A DNA stretch of 64,000 nucleotides, from positions 161,894 through 225,893 of the forward strand of contig VSDK01015306.1 in the NCBI GenBank assembly GCA_009767595.1, read 5' to 3'. Positions 61,801-64,000 of this stretch are shown in pieces. A program made the position numbers and the translations under genes. How positions within the stretch are numbered: position 1 is the stretch's first letter; every line of letters starts with the position of its first letter. The notes below the pieces were generated by a model. That model was not told the DNA's origin and made no database searches. It was given only the letters and a program-made list of their open reading frames with translations. This DNA comes from Symbiodinium kawagutii. Taxonomy: Eukaryota; Sar; Dinophyceae; Suessiales; Symbiodiniaceae.

Positions 61801-63596
61801 ATTGGTGATTGTAGCAACCTACCATGATTGATTAACCACTTCTTAAGCATTCATGGTAGGTTGCTACAAGCTGTTACCATGAAAATCGGTCCAGGTGAAG
61901 CTGCCAAGAAGCGCGCGCCGGAACGAGCGAGCCGGTCCTCCGAGCGGTAGCCGGCGACAGAATCCCCTGCAGAAGTTGCTCAACAAGGTGGGAAGTGGGT
62001 GGCTTGGGTTGCTTGGGTTGCTTGGGTTGCTTGGGTGGGTTGTGGATTGGTTGGTTGGTTTATGATTGACTTGATGGGTGGTTAGTTGGTGACATATTTT
62101 GTGACTAGATACACAGCTGTTACTTTTCAGATGACAGATTTTGTCGGTAGATCATGGGGGAGCCATACAAAAGTTGATAAACCAATCCGCGAATGGCTGG
62201 GGATGCTTGGGCTGCAGCATGAAGTGACTAAATCAGCAACCTTTCCAAGCTGGTCAGCAAGCATGTTGTTACACTGAGAAAAAATGTAGAGCTCTTAGTC
62301 GCAGTCAGACTTGGAAGTGTGGGAGGAAACAAAAATCGGCAACAACTTACACATATCCATATGTTCACTCATACACTTACATGTGGGTGTGCAGACAAAC
62401 GCACATGCACAGCAGAAGGTAGGTCGCGGACGATGGGTTGGGTATGGATGTTGTTGAATGTGCGGTACAAACATCATTGTTGACAATTTATAACCAACAG
62501 GCAGCAACGATTGGATGCAACACCAGCTACTGTAGAAGAGAAGGAGTAGTGAACAACGTTCAAGACCACGAGCCTCAAATCCTAGCAACATGTGACACTA
62601 TGAGGAATTGAAAGATGCTGGTTTTCTGTTGGCTGGGACGGGACATTGGCTTCTTATTTCACTTCATGTGCATGGTTGCTTGCGTTGGGATTCCTCCAGC
62701 TTTCGAGGGTGCAGGATCCGTACATGTGAAAGGAAACTTGCAGCTGCCGGGCAGCTTGATTGTCAGAAGGGCTATCGCAGTTGGTAACGAAAGATGGTCC
62801 CTGGTAGACAGTTGAGAGTATAATATTGGAATCCCTCCCCACCAAGCCAGTATTTACAGCTGATTTATCGTAATCATCTGGATCATGAATCATGAACATG
62901 ATTGATTTGAAGCAATCCTAAAGAACACAACTGAAGCAATTTAAATCATGTTTTTCCCAGATCAATTCAGATTTGCCTATCTAAATCACTGTCCTTCAGA
63001 AGGGTTCGCAGTCCAGAATCAACTCCAAGCTGCTTGTCAGGTGGTGCATGAAGGCCTCCACCTCAGTGGCGACGTCTCAGCTGAAGTCAGCCACATGTTT
63101 TGGCGCAGGCAATGGCACAACTCACCAATGGTTGAGTCATTCGTTTTTGTGCCTTGATTTCAACGAATGGTTGGATGGTTTTCAATAAACAACACAGCTT
63201 TAGGATTTACAATGGTTATCAACCTTACACCAGAAACATTTGAGTGGATGTTGGTGAAAGATTGTTGTTGCATCGAAATTGCTGGTTGCTGACCACGACT
63301 TGTGGCCGTTCAATTGGTAAGGGAAGTTAGGCTATAATATGGTCACTATACCTTACATAAAGAAACACACACACACACCACAAGGATCACTGCCTGAAAG
63401 ATTCCTTCGAAATGTCGGCACAAACACATTTTTTTCGAATTCATGTTGGAAAATGATAGGAGGTTTATGTTGGAAAATGGTGTTGTAAGAACTGCTCGCT
63501 GTCCCATCGTCGCTGCCAAGACCTGGACCATGATCCACGTCCAGAAAGAGCGGAGCCTGCAGAAGCGGCTGGTGAAGCTGTGGACGTGCCTGGCTG
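36292..63596 (+). CDS. Locus C gene model: FUSC/aromatic-acid-exporter-like membrane protein (multi-exon)
   Basis: About 29 small exons on + from ATG 36292 to at least 63596 can be chained, most with AG|G acceptors and agreeing phases. The product, on the order of 1000 residues, shows a short cytosolic N-terminus; a first membrane half (37.3-42.6 kb); a cytosolic helical linker (43.4-47.5 kb); a second membrane half (48.7-55.6 kb); and a cytosolic C-terminal part (56.6 kb onward). Key signatures are SSVKFTLQGLVGTLLAYL in half one, and SVTLRRLSGVVLGKVAGSI then FGISLMLLVDTILATRATKQ in half two. These match the small-residue, basic-flanked helices of FUSC (fusaric acid resistance / ArAE) proteins, which export aromatic or organic acids; plant ALMT channels belong to the same superfamily. 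The assignment is from memory of family patterns, without a search. The last exon and stop were not seen. Confidence 0.65.
37287..37484 (+). CDS. Locus C exon 2, first membrane segment
   Basis: Acceptor CACCAG|GGTC (or TCCCAG|GCTG at about 37322). The frame includes LASFWAQRSFVRDLQISVLV, then ATWTVILSLPVIIWPWAEPW. A basic cytosolic part is followed by a membrane helix. The phase-consistent end is a GC donor (AGCATG|GCGGGT); the alternative GT four bases later leaves a different phase. Confidence 0.65.
37498..37600. repeat. 11-bp tandem repeat (GAATGGGTGGT)
   Basis: Units GAATGGGTGGT and variants (GCTTATGGTTGG, GAAAATGGGTGG) sit at the very start of the intron after exon 2. The same intron later contains AACCATCATTAACC (37605-37620), the opposite-strand motif. 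Confidence 0.85.
37705..37808 (+). CDS. Locus C exon 3
   Basis: Acceptor AAAAG|GTGG; phase-0 frame VDVASKPRLLLLFLWRRVAE, then APVVIAIRGWMTSHR; donor CCACAG|GTTGGA in phase 2. It is hydrophobic with clustered arginines, consistent with a membrane-proximal segment. Phase fits both neighbours. Confidence 0.55.
37900..38086 (+). CDS. Locus C exon 4, Cys-containing loop
   Basis: In the frame fixed by exons 3 and 5 it reads NPPFPGCEAPVGTHLRTENY, LNHTWCRNLDLAHCVKLDDP, then APVCKIVVSWSRLPHCVPVI. Several cysteines and an NHT sequon suggest a loop on the extracytoplasmic or lumenal side. The acceptor is CACGAG|AAAT (less usual AG|A). The end fits a GC donor (GTGGCG|GCAAGG). The start is the least certain border. 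Confidence 0.55.
38165..38290. repeat. GTT/GTG trinucleotide tract
   Basis: About 125 nt of TTGTTG/GTGGTT repeats within the intron between exons 4 and 5. Poly-Val, poly-Cys and poly-Asn open frames across it are artefacts. Confidence 0.95.
38398..38540 (+). CDS. Locus C exon 5, FUSC core of first half
   Basis: Acceptor CCTGAG|GCCC, phase 0. Reads ARPSAFLNLWGTMLLQFIFS, VYVDLGSSVKFTLQGLVGTL, then LAYLKLGE. The R/K-flanked GLVGTLLAYL helix is the typical small-residue helix of FUSC proteins. A GA donor (GGCGA|GATGAG) leaves two bases that the next exon completes with one. Confidence 0.7.
38899..38955 (+). CDS. Possible small exon between exons 5 and 6
   Basis: A patch reads LREYLLQTYVSDYSLLPK before CCCAAG|GAGAAC. 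Splice borders and phase are not supported, and exons 5 and 6 join without it. Kept as a weak candidate. Confidence 0.15.
39165..39300 (+). CDS. Locus C exon 6
   Basis: Acceptor GCTAG|GAAT, one leading base, then NVMLLNNVLGFLLGGGAYSH, SPESNSDGVVISGWLPLCNW and VADLP, ending at CTACCA|GTTTCT in phase 0. A glycine-rich membrane helix is followed by a polar loop and a second hydrophobic part. The following exon starts in phase 0 as required. Confidence 0.7.
40559..40650 (+). CDS. Locus C exon 7, membrane segment
   Basis: Acceptor GACGCAG|GTGG. Reads VALDFTLFVVLCLSLPFHSN, then PRIFALSTLG, ending GGACG|GTTCTG with two bases of an Arg codon completed by exon 8. Strong codon bias and phase support. 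Confidence 0.75.
41511..41617 (-). repeat. Family-A inverted-repeat element
   Basis: Left end diverged (ATTTGGATTTTTCAAAATGC); the right end CCCCTATTTTGAGAAACCAC is intact. It lies 60 bp before exon 8 of locus C. Confidence 0.75.
41680..41755 (+). CDS. Locus C exon 8
   Basis: Acceptor ATTCAG|GACG. Reads THVSFMMTFVDPNYDGFSTE, then PTY or PTYAT, depending on whether the GC donor (CATAT|GCGACG, exon end 41749) or the GA donor (CGACG|GAGCC, exon end 41755) is used; both keep phase 0. No GT donor is available before the TGA at 41762. Confidence 0.65.
41852..41921. repeat. AGC trinucleotide tract
   Basis: About 70 nt of AGC repeats with two TAGC interruptions, inside the intron after exon 8. Confidence 0.95.
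42030..42480. repeat. Degenerate ACAAATCTCCCAAC repeat
   Basis: Words such as AACAAATCTCCCAA, AAATCTCTCAA and AACCCCAACTTAAATC recur irregularly over 450 nt directly upstream of exon 9. They make a purine-poor intron end. Confidence 0.75.
42518..42684 (+). CDS. Locus C exon 9, last helix of half one
   Basis: Acceptor CCCTAG|GAAT, phase 0. Reads EYLEMIGLASFMALACFFVP, then KRRFTGTEAATQSW and REATEVTKVLVKLGGTAKPS. A membrane helix ends in KRR and is followed by a cytosolic helix, as in FUSC half-repeats. It ends at a consensus donor CCTG|GTGAGC. The split Trp codon is completed by exon 10. Confidence 0.75.
42690..43390. other. Intron with complementary ends
   Basis: The first 300 nt are TTAGTGGTTAATCAATGG-type; the last 200 nt are CACCACCATCAACC-type, the reverse complement. 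This is one of the clearest examples of the intron polarity in the window. Confidence 0.75.
43399..43480 (+). CDS. Locus C exon 10, cytosolic helix
   Basis: Acceptor GGCTCAG|GAGA supplies the one base needed to finish TGG from exon 9; the upstream AG at 43382/43383 would create TGA instead. Reads RRLPNSLEEVLRLKAQATLE, then TAQQVLQ, ending at TTGCAG|GTGCCG in phase 0. Likely a long amphipathic helix. Confidence 0.7.
43500..44560. other. Intron ending in CA-rich repeats
   Basis: The left part contains repeated ACCATGATTATCATGG palindromic words (43554-43626). The right part (44150-44550) is a dense AACCATCATTCACC / CCATATAACCACC repeat preceding exon 11. No exon was recognised. Confidence 0.7.
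44567..44686 (+). CDS. Locus C exon 11, acidic/basic helix
   Basis: Acceptor CACCAG|GAGC, phase 0, very GC-rich. Reads ELERSVESARFERFAWLWRN, then EETHRRLELLPNGTWTHQ, ending near GGATG|GTGGGT in phase 0. Cytosolic linker between the halves. Confidence 0.75.
44687..44780. repeat. GGGTTGGTGGGT repeat at intron start
   Basis: A G/T-only run of GGGTTGGTGGGTGGGTGG words directly after exon 11. Its reverse complement character appears as ACCACCATT sequence at the far end of the same intron. Confidence 0.85.
44790..47340. other. Long intron region
   Basis: Contains a family-C element (45034-45150), GGTTAGTGATGGTTGACTA-type sequence (46270-46480), and a CA-rich 3' end (47215-47300). A GC-richer patch at 46140-46240 and minus-strand frames at 46753-47208 lack splice borders and were not called. 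Confidence 0.55.
45034..45150 (+). repeat. Family-C inverted-repeat element
   Basis: TTGGGTCAATATGAACAACC at the left and GTTTTGACCCACAGCCATG at the right; inner ATGGGGGATAATCACCAACA and AGGGGGAACCAGGGGTACAG. Confidence 0.7.
47355..47534 (+). CDS. Locus C exon 12, alanine-rich helix
   Basis: Acceptor CGCCAG|GCTG, phase 0, exactly 60 codons to a GC donor (GAGGG|GCTGGG). Reads AAASKLDVLRARSRGDAEEG, then an Ala/Glu stretch (AAALEAALEADAAARAAEER) and LGKWMDQERRWLRG. A long charged helix, perhaps a coiled coil, closing the cytosolic linker. The antisense strand also has open frames because of high GC. Confidence 0.7.
47704..47745. repeat. 11-bp tandem repeat (TTGATGGTTCC)
   Basis: Three to four copies in the GT-rich part of the intron after exon 12. 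Confidence 0.85.
48104..48222. repeat. GAT trinucleotide tract
   Basis: About 118 nt of imperfect GAT repeats with GAC, GGT and GCT interruptions. Gives spurious poly-Asp, poly-His, poly-Met and poly-Ile frames. Confidence 0.95.
48724..48780 (+). CDS. Locus C exon 13, 57-nt membrane micro-exon
   Basis: Acceptor GGCAG|GACA and donor GCCGAG|GTGAAT enclose exactly 19 codons: DRKPEVSAFILVISGVLAE. Phase 0 at both sides fits exons 12 and 14. The basic start then hydrophobic run marks the first membrane helix of the second half. Confidence 0.65.
48836..48965. repeat. Degenerate 10-bp repeat (GGGAAACCAT)
   Basis: Repeated GGGAAACCAT, AGAAACCAT and GGAAAACCAC words follow exon 13 closely. Minus-strand Phe/Trp-rich frames (FPWFPMVS) across it are a product of this repeat. 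Confidence 0.85.
49254..49343 (+). repeat. Family-A element, shortened
   Basis: ATATGGGTGTTTCTCAAAAT at the left, inner AGTAGTACTAAACCAACCAT, then directly GAAACCACCATAT; the GGGGTTCCCTATTTT part is missing. Confidence 0.7.
49374..49543 (+). CDS. Locus C exon 14
   Basis: Acceptor CCCCAG|GTAG, phase 0. Reads VDHFLVDPGDCVHLPAGKHL, then RRRWWRKSSGIPRVWRPTVA and GVLAVVFGGSWRLGTRG. A polar loop and a strongly basic patch come before a membrane helix (TVAGVLAVVFGG). The phase needed by exon 15 is met by a GC donor (AGAGG|GCGGTG). Confidence 0.6.
49550..51080. other. Intron starting with GT-rich repeat
   Basis: 49555-50300 is GGTGGATGATGGTGAATCTG and GATGGTTGATG-like degenerate repeat. The rest is more unique. 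The CA-rich counterpart at the 3' end is weak here, so this intron is an exception to the polarity rule. Confidence 0.6.
51094..51208 (+). CDS. Locus C exon 15
   Basis: Acceptor GCCGCAG|GACG, one leading base fitting exon 14, then TTLKRFTLASWCATPFRLST and KDMGLRGELVASAKQWNL. A GC donor (AACTTG|GCCCAT) would end it in phase 0. A second frame (DDTEAVHPRFVVRNTISTLD) is also open but has lower G/C at third positions. Confidence 0.5.
51318..51378 (+). CDS. Locus C exon 16 (small)
   Basis: Ends at a consensus donor TTTTTC|GTGAGT. In the frame that links neighbours it reads IRFMANSAPQLPGAPPSAIF with one base over, completed as Arg by the next exon. The acceptor TTAGAG|ATAC is less usual. Other frames (QLRSFLAPHQARFF) are open too, so the frame is tentative while the donor is strong. 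Confidence 0.4.
51415..51546 (-). repeat. Family-A inverted-repeat element
   Basis: TTAGGTGGTTTCTCAAAATT at the left, GTGTCCTCTATGAGAAGCACC at the right, inner ATGGTTGGTTTATTACTG. It sits between exons 16 and 17 of locus C. Confidence 0.7.
51567..51748 (+). CDS. Locus C exon 17, membrane segments
   Basis: Acceptor CAGCAG|GACT. After two leading bases reads LRCIFHRHRQSPRICLAFSI, GWLGIWNVMPSYSSYSASTI, then AAPWQQGLWLISWMEEFLSL. Basic residues are followed by two hydrophobic stretches, as at the start of a FUSC half. A GA donor (TCGTTG|GAAAGT) keeps phase 0. All three frames are open across most of the exon; this one best fits family and phase. Confidence 0.5.
51788..51841. repeat. GTT trinucleotide tract
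   Basis: About 54 nt of pure GTT repeats shortly after exon 17. Confidence 0.97.
51974..52081 (+). CDS. Locus C exon 18, FUSC core of second half
   Basis: Acceptor CCCCAG|GTGA and donor TTTGCA|GTGAAG enclose 36 codons in phase 0: VIVYTYTGATPSVTLRRLSG, then VVLGKVAGSILQLAFA. The TLRRLSGVVLGKVAGSI pattern (basic pair, then a G/A-rich membrane helix) is the most family-like part of the gene and mirrors exon 5 in half one. Confidence 0.75.
52816..52889 (+). CDS. Locus C exon 19, membrane segment
   Basis: Reads LLRHATPMTALRHVVYIFMF, then SMAMW, ending GCTATGTG|GTTGGT with two bases of Trp that exon 20 completes. The acceptor is AAAG|C, not the usual AG|G; an alternative AG|G within it (GCTAAG|GCAC) gives a shorter exon. 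Hydrophobic and phase-consistent. Confidence 0.5.
53194..53307 (+). repeat. Family-A inverted-repeat element (reference copy)
   Basis: Almost perfect ends: CATGGGGGGTTTCTCAAAAT at the left, then AGGGGACCCCCCAAATCATT; inner TTTATAGTAGTAAACCAACC; right CTGAGAAACCACCATATG. Confidence 0.85.
53780..53945. repeat. Degenerate TAGTTACCCTACTTA repeat
   Basis: Words TAGTTACCCTACTT, AACCTAGTTA and ACTAGTAGTTGCAT recur through the last 160 nt before exon 20. Confidence 0.75.
53983..54097 (+). CDS. Locus C exon 20
   Basis: Acceptor ACCGAG|GTAT, one leading base, then YLHSSSDLAPVYGLTAAFAA and SSMIPSSGVLREISDNTQ, ending at ACGCAG|GTGCCA in phase 0. Very GC-rich third positions. A polar start leads into a hydrophobic helix typical of the later part of a FUSC half. 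Confidence 0.75.
54216..55005. repeat. 27-bp minisatellite
   Basis: About 28 tandem copies of a 27-bp unit, consensus near GATGATAGACATCTTAATTA followed by ATTAATT, with clear point variation and a few shortened units. It fills most of the intron between exons 20 and 21. The unit contains alternating TTAATTAA-type palindromes. Confidence 0.95.
55010..55520. other. GC-richer stretch before exon 21
   Basis: The frame open from ATG 55294 runs into exon 21 and includes VGQFTWLVHLTNLWVGWLLA. It might be an additional upstream exon part (acceptor TCACAG|GTGC at about 55389), but the phase does not fit exon 20, and ATG 55294 is unlikely to be a start. Confidence 0.3.
55537..55663 (+). CDS. Locus C exon 21, last membrane helix
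   Basis: Acceptor ATTCAG|ACCG fits the phase; the AG|G at 55519/55520 would not. Reads TVFGISLMLLVDTILATRAT, then KQARQRLGRAMDRLELCLRA. A hydrophobic helix runs into a basic cytosolic helix, the standard end of a FUSC membrane half. Ends at GTGCCA|GTGACC, one base over. Confidence 0.7.
55777..55849. repeat. GAT trinucleotide tract
   Basis: About 72 nt of pure GAT repeats, followed by ACTTGATAAGGATGATCATG words. Confidence 0.97.
55870..56600. other. Intron region, CA-rich right end
   Basis: Starts GATGATCATGGTGGTGGAG and ends with ATCATCAGCTCTCATCAGC repeats (56440-56515), again GT-rich then CA-rich. No exon was recognised. Confidence 0.6.
56607..56683 (+). CDS. Locus C exon 22
   Basis: Acceptor GCTGAG|GCAG supplies two bases that complete Ser from exon 21, then SDMRPEELELVESYRSSGGR and RLKSL, ending at AGCTTG|GTGGTT. 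Phase agreement is the main support. Cytosolic, charged. Confidence 0.65.
56993..57050 (+). CDS. Locus C candidate exon 23, borders uncertain
   Basis: Reads SAFVQDLDALKVWRETASM before TCCATG|GTGACC. Acceptor candidates (ATGCAG|ATCT or CTGAAG|GTGT) do not both fit the neighbouring phases. ALKVWRETAS followed by EPVYW in the next exon resembles the cytosolic part of FUSC proteins. Confidence 0.4.
57786..57868 (+). CDS. Locus C exon 24
   Basis: After CATGCAG|CA reads AEPVYWSKPFELELFTHLEA, then LSCGCFG. A GA donor (TTCGGG|GATGAC) keeps phase 0 for exon 25. The EP followed by aromatic residues and a hydrophobic helix recalls the EP motif after the membrane domain in FUSC/ALMT-type proteins. Confidence 0.55.
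58079..58234 (+). CDS. Locus C exon 25
   Basis: Acceptor GCCCAG|GCGT and donor GAGCTG|GTGAAA enclose 52 codons in phase 0. Includes ACLRGVANHMAMLCWLGNFA, GPAVVQLPSWDALHRCWHQQ and SSEWCCGAEL. Strong G/C at third positions. Cytosolic helical part rich in Cys and Trp. Confidence 0.75.
58240..60500. other. Long intron region
   Basis: The first part is unique and has no clear exon. A 145-codon frame at 59025-59462 has mixed codon use and no splice borders. The right part (59800-60480) is CA-rich (ATCATCAACCATG, AAAATAACTTATTCACC). Confidence 0.5.
60511..60564 (+). CDS. Locus C exon 26, 18 codons
   Basis: Acceptor GCGTCAG|GAGG and donor CGCAAG|GTGAGG enclose 54 nt in phase 0: EVLTELATTLYTFQVARK. 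Consensus borders and codon bias make it convincing despite its size. Confidence 0.7.
60642..60792. repeat. 10-bp tandem repeat (GGGATTTATA)
   Basis: About 15 units of GGGATTTATA/GGGATTTATG with longer variants, just after exon 26. Confidence 0.95.
60800..61690. other. Intron-like TAATGATAGGTTAAT region
   Basis: AT-rich degenerate repeats of GGCTAATGATAGG and ATAGGTTAATGA words (61200-61620). No exon was recognised. Confidence 0.6.
61700..61869. repeat. Two perfect inverted repeats (hairpins) before exon 27
   Basis: Arms of 24 nt at 61700-61723 and 61762-61785 are perfect reverse complements (AATCAATAACATTTAATCAA...). Arms of 19 nt at 61809-61827 and 61851-61869 are also perfect (TTGTAGCAACCTACCATGA). 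Both would form stable hairpins in RNA close upstream of the acceptor at 61894. Confidence 0.9.
61895..61987 (+). CDS. Locus C exon 27, basic tail segment
   Basis: Acceptor GTCCAG|GTGA and donor AACAAG|GTGGGA enclose 31 codons in phase 0: VKLPRSARRNERAGPPSGSR, then RQNPLQKLLNK. Arg-rich, probably disordered and cytosolic. Confidence 0.65.
61998..62040. repeat. 9-bp tandem repeat (TTGCTTGGG)
   Basis: Four copies in the GT-rich start of the intron following exon 27. Confidence 0.85.
63041..63085 (+). CDS. Locus C candidate exon 28, 15 codons
   Basis: Acceptor TTGTCAG|GTGG and donor GCTGAA|GTCAGC enclose VVHEGLHLSGDVSAE in phase 0, matching exons 27 and 29. Codon bias is good, but it is very short. 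Confidence 0.4.
63521..63596 (+). CDS. Locus C exon 29 (last seen)
   Basis: After GCCAAG|ACCT reads TWTMIHVQKERSLQKRLVKL, then WTCLA, ending GGCTG|GTTGTG. Phase 0 start fits. A basic amphipathic helix. The frame stays open upstream to 63443. No stop codon attributable to the gene lies within the window, so the gene probably continues to the right. Confidence 0.5.
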
Positions 63597-63631
63597 GTTG
63601 TGGTGCAATGATGTGGCGGTGGCAGTGACGA

Positions 63632-63660
63632 GTAGGAGTAGGAGTAGGAGTAGGAGTAGT
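63632..63660. repeat. AGGAGT hexanucleotide run
   Basis: Short run of GTAGGA/AGTAGG repeats after exon 29. Gives a spurious Tyr/Ser frame on the minus strand. Confidence 0.85.
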
Positions 63661-63735
63661 AGTAGTCAAAGGAAGTTTCGATACGAAAGTTCCGTGTTAC
63701 GAACAACCCCAATGGCTACTGTAACTGATGGCTAA

Positions 63736-64000
63736 AGCAAGAGATGTCTGGAGCAAGAGATGCCAAGAGCAAGAGATGTCTAGAGCAAGAGATGTCTAGA
63801 GCAAGAGATGTCAAGAGCAAGAGATGTCAAGAGCAAGAGATGTCTGAAGCAAGTGATGTCTAGAGTAAGAGATGTCTGAAGCAAGAGATGTCTGAAGCAA
63901 GAGATGTCTGAAGCAAGAGATGTCTGAAGCAAGAGACGTCTGAAGCAAGAAATGTCTGAAGCAAGAGATGTCTGAAGCAAGAGATGTCTGAAGCAAGAGA
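63736..64000. repeat. 16-bp satellite reaching the window edge
   Basis: About 16 tandem copies of GCAAGAGATGTCTGAA with variants (GTCTAGA, GTCAAGA). The array continues past the right border. The minus-strand frames show a 16-residue period because 16 bp times 3 is in frame; they are not genes. Confidence 0.95.

Overview
The window looks like nuclear DNA of a dinoflagellate, perhaps a Symbiodiniaceae-like alga; genus and species cannot be read from it. Long open frames are nearly absent. Short GC-rich islands (about 45 to 200 nt) with codon-like third positions sit in AT/CA-rich, repeat-like DNA. The islands usually begin just after AG followed by G, and end at GT or apparently at GC or GA, which is the splice-site usage known from dinoflagellates. 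All convincing islands read on the + strand. Exons were called by hand from frame openness, G/C at third positions, AG|G acceptors, donors and phase agreement between neighbours. No search was run.

Layout: 1-3.5 kb, no convincing gene. 3.5-12.6 kb (locus A): scattered exons of an unrecognised protein with one hydrophobic segment. 13.46-35.2 kb (locus B): starts with a Gly/Lys-rich N-terminus (ATG at 13457) and continues as up to 18 small exons of an unrecognised protein. It contains a repeated tryptophan motif (RPCWINKET) and a repeated LAELEG motif. 36.3 kb to beyond 63.6 kb (locus C): the best gene, about 29 exons, many joined in phase. The assembled protein has two membrane halves, each followed by a helical cytosolic stretch, and most resembles the FUSC / aromatic-acid-exporter superfamily. 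Its 3' end seems to lie outside the window.

The non-coding DNA is unusual. Introns tend to start with G/T-rich motifs of the GGTTGATGG type and end with the reverse complement CCATCAACC type, so many introns have complementary ends. Much of this DNA has an 11-bp rhythm. Three short families with terminal inverted repeats (14, about 6 and about 3 copies) lie in the introns in both orientations, with further single foldbacks. There are large satellites: 27 bp at 54.2-55.0 kb, 16 bp at the right edge, 10 bp at 60.6 kb, and long ATC, GAT, GTT and AGC tracts. Two runs of N mark assembly gaps. No tRNA, rRNA, CRISPR array, bacterial operon or viral gene was recognised.
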